The notes: a model not told the origin generated them from the sequence alone. A stretch of DNA of 34,513 nucleotides from Thermoplasmata archaeon (GCA_021799315.1 JAJZAR010000002.1:1-34513); one strand, 5' to 3'; shown: positions 1-7,556, counted from the first letter of the stretch. Made by a program: numbers and translations.

Positions 1-77
1 AATAAATTGACGCTTTAATTAAAAAAAAATTTAAAGAACGTATGGAAACGAAAAAATAACAGAAAAGGTCTTTAGGG

Positions 78-794
78 CTATTTCTCAGATTTATTCTTGT
101 CATTAGTCAATACATACCTGTGAAAAAATTTCAAGTAAACATCAAGGGAATTCAAAATTTTTGATTCGGCTTTACTCAGATGTTCCTGCATTGTTGCCGT
201 GGTGATTTCATTTAATTTTGCCAGCTGTTCTATCTTCACTCTCTTTGGTATGTCAAAGTACCCTGAAGATAGGGCATCTGAAAAATAGCGTAACTGTTTC
301 TCTGTCAAATTGGAGAATATTTCCGACATCTGAACATTCCACAAACTTCTCAAATCATTTTCCAGAACAGTCTTTTTACTCATAACCTCGATTTCCGCTA
401 CCCTGGAAAATATGTTAAATATCTGATTTGCTTTTTCGCTATCCATGCAAACAACATCTAAAAGTTCGTATGCGTTTTCATAGATTACGGGCGGTCTGAT
501 CATGCATCCCACAGATTCTGCCATTCTGATAGTAGAATTTTTTAAGCTGCATTTGCAGGAAAGCATAACTGTCACATAATTATGGCCCCAGAGAAGGGAC
601 ATAACTTTGCTTCCCAATCCTTCTGCAAACGAATAAATGTTATCTTTCCACTGAGTTTCATCTAAATGTTCTCCATGGATTTCAAGATAATCTGTGTAAG
701 AATTGCACCATCTGAATATTTTTACATCTGGAAATTTAATGGAAACTGGCTCAAATGGCAAATTATGCCGCAATTTTAGTCTCATCTCTTCCAT
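78..794 (-). CDS. HTH_10 (bacterioopsin activator-type) transcriptional regulator
   Basis: Probable DNA-binding regulator of 238 residues. The last ~70 residues match the HTH_10 domain of bacterioopsin activator-like proteins: the segment LTEKQLRYFSDALSSGYFDI is followed by a predicted helix-turn-helix (KRVKIEQLAKLNEITTATM) and a final helix. The N-terminal ~160 residues look like the usual sensory half of this family and contain a CKC pair at about residues 79-81; I cannot name a ligand. The listed start is ATG at 794; a second ATG three codons in is possible. The gene is divergent from the small gene at 859, with only 64 bases between the two start codons, so it may control that gene. Family assignment is fairly firm; the target is inference. 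Confidence 0.85.
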   Translation of the reverse strand: MEEMRLKLRHNLPFEPVSIKFPDVKIFRWCNSYTDYLEIHGEHLDETQWKDNIYSFAEGLGSKVMSLLWGHNYVTVMLSCKCSLKNSTIRMAESVGCMIRPPVIYENAYELLDVVCMDSEKANQIFNIFSRVAEIEVMSKKTVLENDLRSLWNVQMSEIFSNLTEKQLRYFSDALSSGYFDIPKRVKIEQLAKLNEITTATMQEHLSKAESKILNSLDVYLKFFHRYVLTNDKNKSEK

Positions 795-815
795 GTATAA
801 CCATTACACAATGGC

Positions 816-827
816 TTAATATATATA
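816..827. promoter_or_regulatory. Shared divergent TATA element
   Basis: An alternating TTAATATATATA tract sits in the 64-base gap between two divergent genes. Read on the minus strand it lies about 27 bases before the ATG at 794, which would give a leaderless mRNA. Read on the plus strand it would start transcription near 848, about 11 bases before the ATG at 859, leaving room for the GGTGAT ribosome site at 850-855. Both promoters would therefore use nearly the same bases. Confidence 0.55.
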
Positions 828-858
828 CCTAACCAAGACATACTATTATGGTGATAAA

Positions 859-1119
859 ATGACAAACGTGATAGTAGAACACAGATGGAAGCCAAAGGAA
901 AAGGATGAGGTTGTTAAGGTTGTTGGAGGCATAGTCGATATGGCTAAGACCGGAAAGTTGCCCGAAGGATTTAAACTGAATTCCATTCAGCTCGTTGGTT
1001 CTGAAGACATGGCCATTTGCAACTGGGAAGCCCCAAGCGCTGAAGCAATGAGAGGTCTTCTAGAGAAAGTAAACCCGCCAACAAAGCATAAAGTCTACGA
1101 ATCCACTAAGATTTTTTAA
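859..1119 (+). CDS. Small conserved archaeal protein, function unknown
   Basis: Protein of 86 residues that I cannot assign to a reaction. The pattern (beta strand with TNVIVEHRWKP, a helix around residues 15-30, a strand ending in ICNWEAPSAEA, a second helix, and a last strand) suggests a small ferredoxin-like alpha+beta fold of the kind that forms dimeric barrels. There is no signal peptide or membrane segment. A Shine-Dalgarno-like GGTGAT lies three bases before the ATG, and a hairpin-plus-T8 terminator follows directly, so it looks like a single-gene, well-expressed transcript. It is divergent from an HTH_10 regulator, which suggests a regulator-target pair (inference). Confidence 0.8.
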   Translation: MTNVIVEHRWKPKEKDEVVKVVGGIVDMAKTGKLPEGFKLNSIQLVGSEDMAICNWEAPSAEAMRGLLEKVNPPTKHKVYESTKIF

Positions 1120-1143
1120 TACTCAGACACTTGTTTTGTAGAG

Positions 1144-1174
1144 ATCGCCTTTAATCAGGCGATGAATTTTTTTT
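1144..1174 (+). terminator. Hairpin plus T8 terminator
   Basis: Perfect six-base inverted repeat ATCGCC (1144-1149) / GGCGAT (1158-1163) with an eight-base loop, followed by a run of eight T at 1167-1174. It lies 24 bases after the stop codon of the small gene at 859. The T run is directly followed by eight A, so termination from the other direction is also conceivable. Confidence 0.65.
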
Positions 1175-1259
1175 AAAAAAAAGTCATATATTATAGTTAG
1201 ACACTTCTTTATTCACGCGTTGAGACTGATGGGTATTTTCTTACTTTTAATTTAAACAA

Positions 1260-1331
1260 TGCGGAAACCGGGATTTGAACCCGGGTTAAGGGCTTGGGAA
1301 GCCCCTGTGATAACCACTACACTATTCCCGC
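1260..1331 (-). tRNA. tRNA-Gly (anticodon CCC)
   Basis: Complete cloverleaf on the minus strand, 72 bases including discriminator A73. The acceptor stem is GCGGGAA with TTTCCGC (one G-U pair). The D stem is GTG/CAC. The anticodon stem is GGGGC/GCCCT around loop TTCCCAA, giving anticodon CCC. The T arm is CCGGG-TTCAAAT-CCCGG. The variable loop has four bases. No intron and no encoded CCA are seen. A TATA-like TTTAATATT lies about 25-30 bases upstream on the minus strand. Confidence 0.95.
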
Positions 1332-1357
1332 TAGAATTCCGTATGCAATGTAATATT

Positions 1358-1389
1358 AAAAAAATTTGGATTGGTACTCAGTACCATCC
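1358..1389 (-). terminator. gdhA terminator with the stop codon in the loop
   Basis: On the minus strand the end of the glutamate dehydrogenase gene forms GGATGGTAC-TGA-GTACC(A)ATCC: a nine-base-pair stem with one bulged base whose three-base loop is the TGA stop codon, followed three bases later by T7. The same T-rich tract overlaps the TATA-like region of the downstream tRNA-Gly, so one short segment appears to end gdhA and start the tRNA. Confidence 0.55.
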
Positions 1390-2628
1390 TCTGGCTTTCA
1401 TGGCATCTGCTACTCTCTGTATGGATATAACATATGCACCAGTTCTTGGGTCCGTTTTGAACTTTTCAGCCGTTGACAGAACGGCTTCGGCTGCAACCGT
1501 CATCTTCTTATCCAGCTTCTCATAGACCTCTTCTCTTGTCCAGTAGTATCCTCCAACGTTCTGTACCCACTCAAAGTAGGAAACAGTAACTCCTCCTGCA
1601 TTTGCAAGGAAGTCTGGCAATACCAGAACATTGTTTTTGTGCAATATCTCGTCTGCTTCAGGTGTGGTAGGCCCATTGGCAAGCTCAAGAACAATCTTTG
1701 CCTTTATTTTAGATGCGTTCTTTGAGGTAATCTGATTTTCTATTGCAGCTGGTATGAGCACATCAACGCCAAGTTCTAAGAGCTCCTCATTTGAAATGTT
1801 CTTTGTTCCAGGCAGTCCTTGAACTGAACCGGTTTTCTGTTTGTGTTTCAAAATCTCATCGAAATTGAGGCCTTTTTCTGAGTATATACCGCCTTTTGTG
1901 TCGGATATAGCAACAACCTTTGATCCAAAATGCTCCTTAACAAGTGTCATTGCAAACTGTCCTGCGTTTCCGAAACCTTGAACTGCAACAGTAGCCTTTG
2001 ATAGATCAATACCCTTTTTCTTTGCTCCAACTTTCAGCACATACATACCTCCCTTTGCCGTTGCATCTCCTCTTCCAGCAGATCCGCCCAATGTGAGAGG
2101 TTTGCCAGTTATGACGCCTGGTGCAGATACTCTTTTTATGGTCTCATATTCATCCATCATCCAGGCCATTATCTGAGGTGTTGTATACACATCAGGGGCA
2201 GGCACATCAATTTCTGGTCCTATGAAATCAGCAAAGGCTCTTACGTATGCTCTGCTCAATCTTTCCAACTCACCTACACTCAATTCCTTGGGGTTGCATA
2301 TAACTCCTCCTTTTGCACCACCAAGAGGTATGTCTACCACTGCAGTTTTCCATGTCATCCATGCGGACAGAGCCTTAACCGTGGAGAGAGTCTCATCTGG
2401 ATGGAATCTTATTCCACCTTTCGTTGGTCCTCTTGCATTGTTATAATGAACTCTAAATCCCTTGAAAACTTTTACTTTTCCATTATCCATTTTTACTGGT
2501 AAACTTACCTGTAGAATCTGCTGTGGTTCTCTAAGAATCTCTAACGCTTCATTGTCTAGCTTCATCACTTTCGCTGCTTTTTCTAATTGCTTCAAAGCAA
2601 TATCAAAAGAATCTAAATCTTCCGCCAT
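1378..2628 (-). CDS. gdhA: Glutamate dehydrogenase
   Basis: Catalyses reversible oxidative deamination of glutamate to 2-oxoglutarate and ammonium with NAD(P)+; cytoplasmic. Its 416 residues are the normal length for the hexameric archaeal/bacterial enzyme. Visible are the substrate region GPTKGGIRFHP (residues 67-77), catalytic-lysine regions WMTWKTA (K94) and PLGGAKGG (K106), the TGKP loop, and the Rossmann motif VQGFGNAG with G218, G220 and G223. Cofactor preference cannot be read safely. The start ATG at 2628 follows an AGGTGAT ribosome site, and a strong TATA box lies at 2682-2691, predicting a leader of about 30 bases. Its neighbours RidA and the ammonium transporter make this a nitrogen assimilation group. 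Confidence 0.97.
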   Translation of the reverse strand: MAEDLDSFDIALKQLEKAAKVMKLDNEALEILREPQQILQVSLPVKMDNGKVKVFKGFRVHYNNARGPTKGGIRFHPDETLSTVKALSAWMTWKTAVVDIPLGGAKGGVICNPKELSVGELERLSRAYVRAFADFIGPEIDVPAPDVYTTPQIMAWMMDEYETIKRVSAPGVITGKPLTLGGSAGRGDATAKGGMYVLKVGAKKKGIDLSKATVAVQGFGNAGQFAMTLVKEHFGSKVVAISDTKGGIYSEKGLNFDEILKHKQKTGSVQGLPGTKNISNEELLELGVDVLIPAAIENQITSKNASKIKAKIVLELANGPTTPEADEILHKNNVLVLPDFLANAGGVTVSYFEWVQNVGGYYWTREEVYEKLDKKMTVAAEAVLSTAEKFKTDPRTGAYVISIQRVADAMKARGWY

Positions 2629-2681
2629 ATTATCACCTTTCGGTACATTGGATATGCTATACAGGCTTTAAAAGTTTCAGT

Positions 2682-2691
2682 ATTTTATAAA
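2682..2691 (-). promoter_or_regulatory. gdhA TATA box
   Basis: On the minus strand the sequence reads CCTTTATAAAATAC, a near-consensus archaeal TATA box. The start codon lies about 58 bases downstream, so this is one of the few genes here with a predicted leader (~30 bases), which carries AGGTGAT just before the ATG. Confidence 0.6.
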
Positions 2692-2767
2692 GGTCTTACA
2701 AAAAATGCATGTTACTATATATCACACTAAATAGTAAAATATACATGATAAAATTTAAAAAAAAGAA

Positions 2768-3133
2768 TTATAGACTCGCAGTAACTTCAAGCTCCACGAG
2801 TGCATTAACGTTAGGCATTGAGCATAAGACTGTTGTCCTTGCGGGCATAACCTTTTCAAAGGCATCTTTGAATAACTCATTCATCTGGGAAAAATCTTCT
2901 GTTCTCTTCAGGTAAACAACTACTCTCACAATATTCTCTTTATGTATTTTTACCTCTGAGAGAATACGTTCCACATTGGAGAGTGCCTTTTTAAATTGGG
3001 ATTTAAAATCTTCATGATTGTCATCAGATACTCCAAGTTGTCCAGATAGAAAGGCAAATCCTCCTGAAACAACGCAATGGGCGTATGGACCTGCCCTTCC
3101 CAATTCCTTAACAACAATACTTTCTTTCGACAT
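2768..3133 (-). CDS. RidA/YjgF family enamine-imine deaminase
   Basis: Small trimeric protein that hydrolyses reactive enamine/imine intermediates, such as those released by PLP-dependent dehydratases, to 2-keto acids and ammonia; cytoplasmic. The sequence shows the family core: GPYAHCVVSGGFAFLSGQLG near the N-terminus, a central QFKKALSNVERIL helix, and the C-terminal PARTTVLCSMP with the conserved carboxylate-binding arginine. I use the ATG at 3133 (121 residues). A TTG two codons earlier is possible, but the TATA-like TTATAAAC at 3153-3160 places transcription start almost at this ATG. It lies between gdhA and the ammonium transporter, so its substrate may relate to amino acid nitrogen flow (inference). 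Confidence 0.93.
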   Translation of the reverse strand: MSKESIVVKELGRAGPYAHCVVSGGFAFLSGQLGVSDDNHEDFKSQFKKALSNVERILSEVKIHKENIVRVVVYLKRTEDFSQMNELFKDAFEKVMPARTTVLCSMPNVNALVELEVTASL

Positions 3134-3254
3134 AGCCAATGATTCAATTTATGTTTATAACCATGTCTGTTAAATATAATCTGCTTCAAGGTGCCCTATT
3201 AAAGGAACTTGCCGTTTAATATATATTTTTGCAATCCCAGTCAAATTAAGGCGA

Positions 3255-3262
3255 TTTAAATT
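3255..3262 (+). promoter_or_regulatory. Ammonium transporter TATA box
   Basis: TTTAAATT preceded by GCGA (BRE-like), centred about 25 bases before the TTG start at 3284, which predicts a leaderless mRNA. A second AT-rich box (TTTAATATATAT, 3215-3226) further upstream would give a leader of about 37 bases. Confidence 0.5.
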
Positions 3263-3283
3263 ACGGCTAATCTTCTCAATAAT

Positions 3284-4531
3284 TTGTGGATCTTAATAGC
3301 AGCTGTTCTTGTATTCTCTATGACGATCTCCGTGGGCTTTCTGGAAGTTGGGGAACTGGGGAGAAAGTTTGACAGAAGTCTGTATAAAACCATTGTTATC
3401 ACCGTTCTCAGCCTTTTTGTAATGGGGTTTATCGGTTTCAACATTGCATTTGGCCCTGCATATGATGGTATCATAGGTAATCCTCTATATACTCATATAT
3501 TCTTGGGAATGTTTTCGACCTCGTTTTCTCGTGGGTTGACCAGTGTATATTCATTAACTGGGGCATCATTCTTCAACGCTGGTGGGTTGTATACCAGTAC
3601 ATTCTTCCTGTTTGAAACTGCCTGTGCTTCTGTGACACTTGCACTTGTTGGCGTTGTTGTCATGAAGAAAGTTAAGCTATCATCCTTTGCCATCTATTCT
3701 GTTTTTTATTTTGCTGTTATATGGACTTTGCCCGCAGCCTGGATATGGAATCCCACCGGTTGGCTCTATGTCATGGGCGTGAGAGATTTTGCAGGCGGTC
3801 TTGTGGTTCACGGTGCTGCTGGGTTTGCTGCACTGGCAATTCTTGTGAGAATTTGGCAGGAAGAAAGGAAACAGGGCTTAAAAGAATCTAAGCAGATTGG
3901 CTACAATCTCAGTTCAGGGTGGCTTACCCTCTCCATCATCCTTCTATGGATCGGCTGGTTTGGTTTCAATCCCGGTACTGAACTGACATTTAATTCAGAA
4001 ACTATCGTCGTGGTGATCACCACTTTTCTATCTGCCGCCAGTTCTATGATAACGACCATTTTGATCAAGTACTTACTTACAAGAAAGGACCCTGGTCTCT
4101 TATACGCAGTGAATGGGATTCTCATGGGTCTTATTGTAATAACGCCTCTGGCCGGATTTGTGAGTCCGGGAAGTGCTGTGGTGATTGGACTTCTCAGTGG
4201 ACCATTGTTTCTATTTGCAGAGTGGATATTTAACAAACCAAAATGGTATAGTGATCCGGTAGGTGTATTGGAATGCCATATGGCTGGAGGTGTAACAGGT
4301 CTTCTGCTCATTGCTTTCTTCACCCAAACTGCCTTTGCCGGTGCTTCAGGTGCCCCTAATTTGCCATCTGGGTTATTCTTTGGAGGAGGACTTGCTGCTA
4401 TGCATCAATTAGGTCTCGAAGCCTTTGCAGTGGTTGTTGTGGGAGCGTTCGTGTTTTCCATTTCATACCTTGTTATATACTTTATAAGTAAGATTTCAAA
4501 GGGCATTCTTATAAAAGAAGAATACGACTAA
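3284..4531 (+). CDS. amt: Ammonium transporter (Amt family)
   Basis: Integral membrane channel for ammonium/ammonia uptake, 415 residues with about eleven hydrophobic segments. Family landmarks: DFAGGLVVH with D168 and pore histidine H176, GWFGFNPGTE at about 224-233, and the second pore histidine H332 in ECHMAGGVTG. The start is a TTG: the upstream frame is closed by TAA at 3257-3259, the first membrane helix begins right after it (WILIAAVLVF), and the next ATG (residue 13) would cut that helix. A TATA box 25 bases upstream supports this start. Unlike many amt genes it has no PII (glnK) gene beside it here. Together with gdhA it provides ammonium uptake and assimilation. Confidence 0.95.
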   Translation: MWILIAAVLVFSMTISVGFLEVGELGRKFDRSLYKTIVITVLSLFVMGFIGFNIAFGPAYDGIIGNPLYTHIFLGMFSTSFSRGLTSVYSLTGASFFNAGGLYTSTFFLFETACASVTLALVGVVVMKKVKLSSFAIYSVFYFAVIWTLPAAWIWNPTGWLYVMGVRDFAGGLVVHGAAGFAALAILVRIWQEERKQGLKESKQIGYNLSSGWLTLSIILLWIGWFGFNPGTELTFNSETIVVVITTFLSAASSMITTILIKYLLTRKDPGLLYAVNGILMGLIVITPLAGFVSPGSAVVIGLLSGPLFLFAEWIFNKPKWYSDPVGVLECHMAGGVTGLLLIAFFTQTAFAGASGAPNLPSGLFFGGGLAAMHQLGLEAFAVVVVGAFVFSISYLVIYFISKISKGILIKEEYD

Positions 4532-4780
4532 AGTTCAAGGTAACAGATCTGAGTCCTCCCTAACTATCATCTGTGGATTGGCGACATTTTCGTTCCTAGT
4601 ATGAACGGGTATGGATAATACTACGTTTTCTTTGAGTGGTCACCTTTTATATAAACTGTCATCGGCCCCTCTCTAAAAAATGTAAAATATATCTTTGTCG
4701 ATGTTTGGATGACTCAAGTAGGGTAATTCTAGGTTTGAAGCAGAAAGGAAATCTGACAAGGAAACTGAGAAAAATTTTTA

Positions 4781-4883
4781 TCCCGACTTCCGGATTCGAA
4801 CCAGAGACCTGCGGATTACGGCGGTTGGAACTTGCCGTTTTCCCCTCTACAGTCCGCCGCTCTACCAGCTGAGCTAAGTCGGG
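4781..4883 (-). tRNA. tRNA-Tyr (anticodon GTA) with a 30-base intron
   Basis: Minus-strand tRNA, 103 bases in the genome and 73 after removal of a 30-base intron. The acceptor is CCCGACT/AGTCGGG with A73, the D stem GCTC/GAGC, the anticodon stem GCGGA/TCCGC with anticodon GTA, and the T arm TCTGG-TTCGAAT-CCGGA. The intron (4817-4846) sits at the usual archaeal site between positions 37 and 38. Folding by eye gives a bulge-helix-bulge: bulges AGA and TAA flank a central helix pairing C32, G34 and T35 with intron bases, with one mismatch at T33, closed by an intron stem GGGGAA/TTCC-CC. A TATA-like tract at about 4907-4917 lies upstream. Confidence 0.95.
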
Positions 4884-4990
4884 TGTACAACCATAGTCAT
4901 GCTTTGATAAAAATATTTTCCATTTATGCACGTATTTACTGTTAAAAATGTCAAGTGGAATCCTTATTGATGAGACTTAAACGGGGTGAA

Positions 4991-5000
4991 ATATTTAATT
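4991..5000 (+). promoter_or_regulatory. GH15 gene TATA box
   Basis: ATATTTAATT preceded by a BRE-like GGTGAA, centred 25 bases before the ATG at 5021; predicts a leaderless mRNA. Confidence 0.5.
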
Positions 5001-5020
5001 GATGTTAAAATTGCCTTTGT

Positions 5021-6838
5021 ATGACAATGGAACCAATGAATTTCAATGACATCGAGGAAAAGGGGTACACAAAGATAAAAAATCACGGGATGATTGCAAA
5101 CAACAGAACAGCAGCCCTGGTATCCATGAATGGAAACGTGGACTGGTTGTGCTTACCAAACTTTTCATCGGATCCAGCATTTGACTCCATATTAGACAAA
5201 AACAAAGGGGGTTTCTTTTCAACGAGACCTCATGATCTTAACGGAGTTACTGTGAAACAGGAATATGAAAAAAGAACGATGGTACTAAAAACCAGTTTCT
5301 ACAAAAATGAAAAAGAGGTTTTAAGATTAACAGATTTCCTGCCTGCAACTGAGTACCCAAGCATAAATTTTCCCGAAATGCACAGGTTGGTAGAATCTTT
5401 CGAAACAAAGATAGAAGTGGATATCCTTCTAAAAGCAACACTGGATTACAGAATATCCCCCGTGAATATTACAATAATGGAAGGCGGTGCAGTTTACAGG
5501 AAAAATTCAAGGAAGATTGGAATTTTCACAAATGCAAAGCTTACAAGTGAAAATGAATTAATAAAAGGCAAGCTTTACATGAGTGAACATCAGAAAGAGT
5601 GGGTTGTTATTGCCTATAATATGTCAGATGAAACGCTTTCCAATTTTAAATCTGATTATCGGTTAAAGGATACCATAGATTACTGGCGTAATTTTACAAA
5701 CAAAAGCAATTATAACGGCATAATGAAGGATGTGGCCCTCAGGTCAGGAATTACGTTGAGAGGTCTATTCTACGATCCATCTGGGATGATGGTCGCATCT
5801 CCAACATCAAGTTTACCGGAATGTCTTGGAGGAGAGAGAAATTGGGACTATAGATATTCATGGGTTAGAGACACCTCCTATGTAATAGAAGCTCTTTCAA
5901 TGTTAGGGCTTCAGGAAGCTGCCACGAATTATCTGTATGATATGATGAAAATTATAGAGACCAGCGATGAAATCAATGTGCTTTATAAGCTTGAAGCATC
6001 AGATAAACTGGAGGAATATGAGCTGGACTACGAAGGATATATGGGTTCAAGCCCCGTTAGGATGGGTAACCTTGCTTCCAAGCAATTTCAACTTGACGTA
6101 TACGGGTCAATAATCAATGCAGTGTTCCATTTGGGAGACATTGGAGGGACTGTTACAGCGTATATGTGGGATTTTGTGGTAAAGGTTGTTGATAAGATTG
6201 AGCATATATGGCAGAGTCCAGACTCCAGCATATGGGAGTTTAGAACCCCGAGGAAGCATTATGTTTACTCTAAGGTCATGTGCTGGTTAGGGATAGATCG
6301 GGCAATTCAACTTGGTAAAAGGAAGGAATTTTTATCAAATTTCGATCACTGGGAGCACTTGAAAGACATTATTAAAAAAGACATATTGGAGAATGGTGTG
6401 GATCCCGAGACGGGTTCACTCGTTCAATATTACGGTGCAAAGGATGTGGACGCATCTTTGTTGAGAGTATCTCTTACAGGCTTTCTGGATTCCAACGATC
6501 CTATTATTCACAACACTGTTAATCGAATAAAAAAGGAACTCATGGGCAGAGATTATCTGATCAAAAGATACAACAATGATGATGGTCTGTCATGCCCTGA
6601 CAACGCATTTCTCCTCATGTCTTTCTGGTATGTTGAGGTGCTTATAGATCAGAACAAGGTGGATGAAGCCAAAGATGTATTGACCTCATTGTTATCAAAG
6701 GGTAATCATTTGAAATTATTCTCTGAGGAAATTGATATGAAAACACTTGAACCCATAGGAAACTTTCCTCAGGCAATTACCCATCTCGGGGTTATAAGGG
6801 CCATATGCAAGCTTAATAAAAAGTTAAAAAATAATTGA
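5021..6838 (+). CDS. GH15 family glycoside hydrolase (glucoamylase or trehalase)
   Basis: Inverting alpha-glucosidase of family GH15, 605 residues, with the usual two parts: an N-terminal beta-rich domain (~1-240, beginning with the DWLCLPNFSSDPAFDSILD region) and a C-terminal (alpha/alpha)6 barrel starting at GGERNWDYRYSWVRDTSYV (~270). The general acid is probably E406 in IWEFR, and the base E569 or E570 in SEEID before the typical GNFPQAITHLG motif. No signal peptide, so it should act inside the cell on glycogen, maltodextrin, glucan or trehalose. GH15 enzymes from Thermoplasma have been reported as trehalases, so substrate should not be assumed. Its stop is one base from that of the convergent winged-helix gene. 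Confidence 0.92.
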   Translation: MTMEPMNFNDIEEKGYTKIKNHGMIANNRTAALVSMNGNVDWLCLPNFSSDPAFDSILDKNKGGFFSTRPHDLNGVTVKQEYEKRTMVLKTSFYKNEKEVLRLTDFLPATEYPSINFPEMHRLVESFETKIEVDILLKATLDYRISPVNITIMEGGAVYRKNSRKIGIFTNAKLTSENELIKGKLYMSEHQKEWVVIAYNMSDETLSNFKSDYRLKDTIDYWRNFTNKSNYNGIMKDVALRSGITLRGLFYDPSGMMVASPTSSLPECLGGERNWDYRYSWVRDTSYVIEALSMLGLQEAATNYLYDMMKIIETSDEINVLYKLEASDKLEEYELDYEGYMGSSPVRMGNLASKQFQLDVYGSIINAVFHLGDIGGTVTAYMWDFVVKVVDKIEHIWQSPDSSIWEFRTPRKHYVYSKVMCWLGIDRAIQLGKRKEFLSNFDHWEHLKDIIKKDILENGVDPETGSLVQYYGAKDVDASLLRVSLTGFLDSNDPIIHNTVNRIKKELMGRDYLIKRYNNDDGLSCPDNAFLLMSFWYVEVLIDQNKVDEAKDVLTSLLSKGNHLKLFSEEIDMKTLEPIGNFPQAITHLGVIRAICKLNKKLKNN

Positions 6839-6839
6839 A

Positions 6840-7220
6840 TCAGTGGTGTTCTTTAAGAATATAATCGCTTTTGAACTGTTCTATTTCTTTTATATTCCCC
6901 TTGATTTCTTCTATGTGACTTGCAAGGTCCTGCATGATTTCGTCAAGTATTTCATCAAAGGATTTTGAAAGTCTGTATCCATGAACAGGTCTTCCCTTTC
7001 CCTCTTTCTTCATGTTTCTTTTATTTATCCATCCTCTCCTTCTCAACCACTGCATGGCTATGGAGACCTCAGGTTGCCTCAGACCAGCTTCTCTTTCGAT
7101 TTCTATACTGGTTACTTCTTCCTTACCTCTTGTATAAACAAGAGTGTATGCAACACTTCTAGGTATTCTGGATTCTATCAAAATCTTTCCCAATTTGTTG
7201 GCTTCTTCATTAAGAGTCAT
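6840..7220 (-). CDS. Winged-helix transcriptional regulator
   Basis: Predicted DNA-binding protein of 126 residues. Residues ~20-75 form a winged helix (RSVAYTLVYTRGKEEVTSIEI, then the recognition helix LRQPEVSIAMQWLRRRGW and a basic wing KRNMKKEGKGRPVHGYRL). The C-terminal ~45 residues (FDEILDEIMQDLASHIEEI and following) look like a long dimerising coiled coil. This resembles archaeal MarR/TrmB-like wHTH proteins, but I cannot name the target. I use the ATG at 7220: a TATA-like ATTTAAATATATA at 7242-7254 is correctly placed for a leaderless mRNA, whereas a TTG two codons upstream is less likely. It converges with the GH15 gene; a regulatory link is possible but only by position. Confidence 0.85.
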   Translation of the reverse strand: MTLNEEANKLGKILIESRIPRSVAYTLVYTRGKEEVTSIEIEREAGLRQPEVSIAMQWLRRRGWINKRNMKKEGKGRPVHGYRLSKSFDEILDEIMQDLASHIEEIKGNIKEIEQFKSDYILKEHH

Positions 7221-7294
7221 ACGCAATCACGTTTAATATTAAATTTAAATATATACTCTTTTCTAATATTTTTAAAAAATATATACATCTTTTC

Positions 7295-7552
7295 TCAATC
7301 TTTTGAAAGTGCCTCTAGTTTACTTATGATAGTGTAAAGAGACTCCCTGCCATGAGAAGGTACATTTGGGTCATTGGAAATATCATCCAGCATTGAGATT
7401 GCAGTTGCGCATCTTATATCAAGGCTTGTTTTCTGGCTTTCAAGTTTTGTTCTCGCATCCTGTGCATTTTTCCTAACATTTTTTGGTACAGACGAATCCT
7501 GTGACAGCTCTTCAAGTAGATACACTACTTCATTATATAGCGTTGAATTCAT
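7295..7552 (-). CDS. UPF0147 family protein
   Basis: Small all-helical archaeal protein (85 residues) of the UPF0147 family, function unknown. The family pattern is clear: an N-terminal helix ending ELSQDSSVPKNVRKNAQDA and a second, similar half with MLDDISNDPNVPSHGRESLY, so the protein looks like an internal duplication of a helix-DxxVPxxxR unit (SVPKNVR and NVPSHGR). I chose the ATG at 7552 because GGAGTGAT, a good ribosome site inside the end of the upstream gene, lies three bases before it; an ATG five codons earlier would overlap that gene by 11 bases. It follows the RAM-domain gene by four bases, so both are probably one transcript. Confidence 0.9.
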   Translation of the reverse strand: MNSTLYNEVVYLLEELSQDSSVPKNVRKNAQDARTKLESQKTSLDIRCATAISMLDDISNDPNVPSHGRESLYTIISKLEALSKD

Positions 7553-7556
7553 AACA

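Larger units (their letters stand above)
4532..5020. other. Intergenic stretch holding tRNA-Tyr and possible small transcript
   Basis: Nearly 490 bases without a convincing protein gene. It contains tRNA-Tyr on the minus strand (4781-4883). Before it, on the plus strand, a good TATA-like CCTTTTATATAAAC lies at 4642-4655 but no credible open frame follows; about 25 bases downstream begins a ~100-base segment ending in five T at about 4775-4779. After the tRNA there is a tRNA promoter (minus strand, about 4907-4917) and the promoter of the GH15 gene (4991-5000). Confidence 0.5.

Noticed and set aside
1..77. Gene fragment at the left edge
   Set aside because: All plus-strand frames contain early stops and the minus strand is simply downstream of the regulator gene.
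1259..1525. 88-codon plus-strand frame across tRNA-Gly and the end of gdhA
   Set aside because: Runs through a complete tRNA and antisense to gdhA; not a gene.
3901..4323. 140-codon frame antisense to the ammonium transporter
   Set aside because: Lies entirely inside a well-supported gene; low-complexity, Pro/Arg-rich translation with no family features.
4636..4931. Open frames on both strands across tRNA-Tyr
   Set aside because: Both read through the tRNA; their peptides are translations of tRNA arms, a common artefact.
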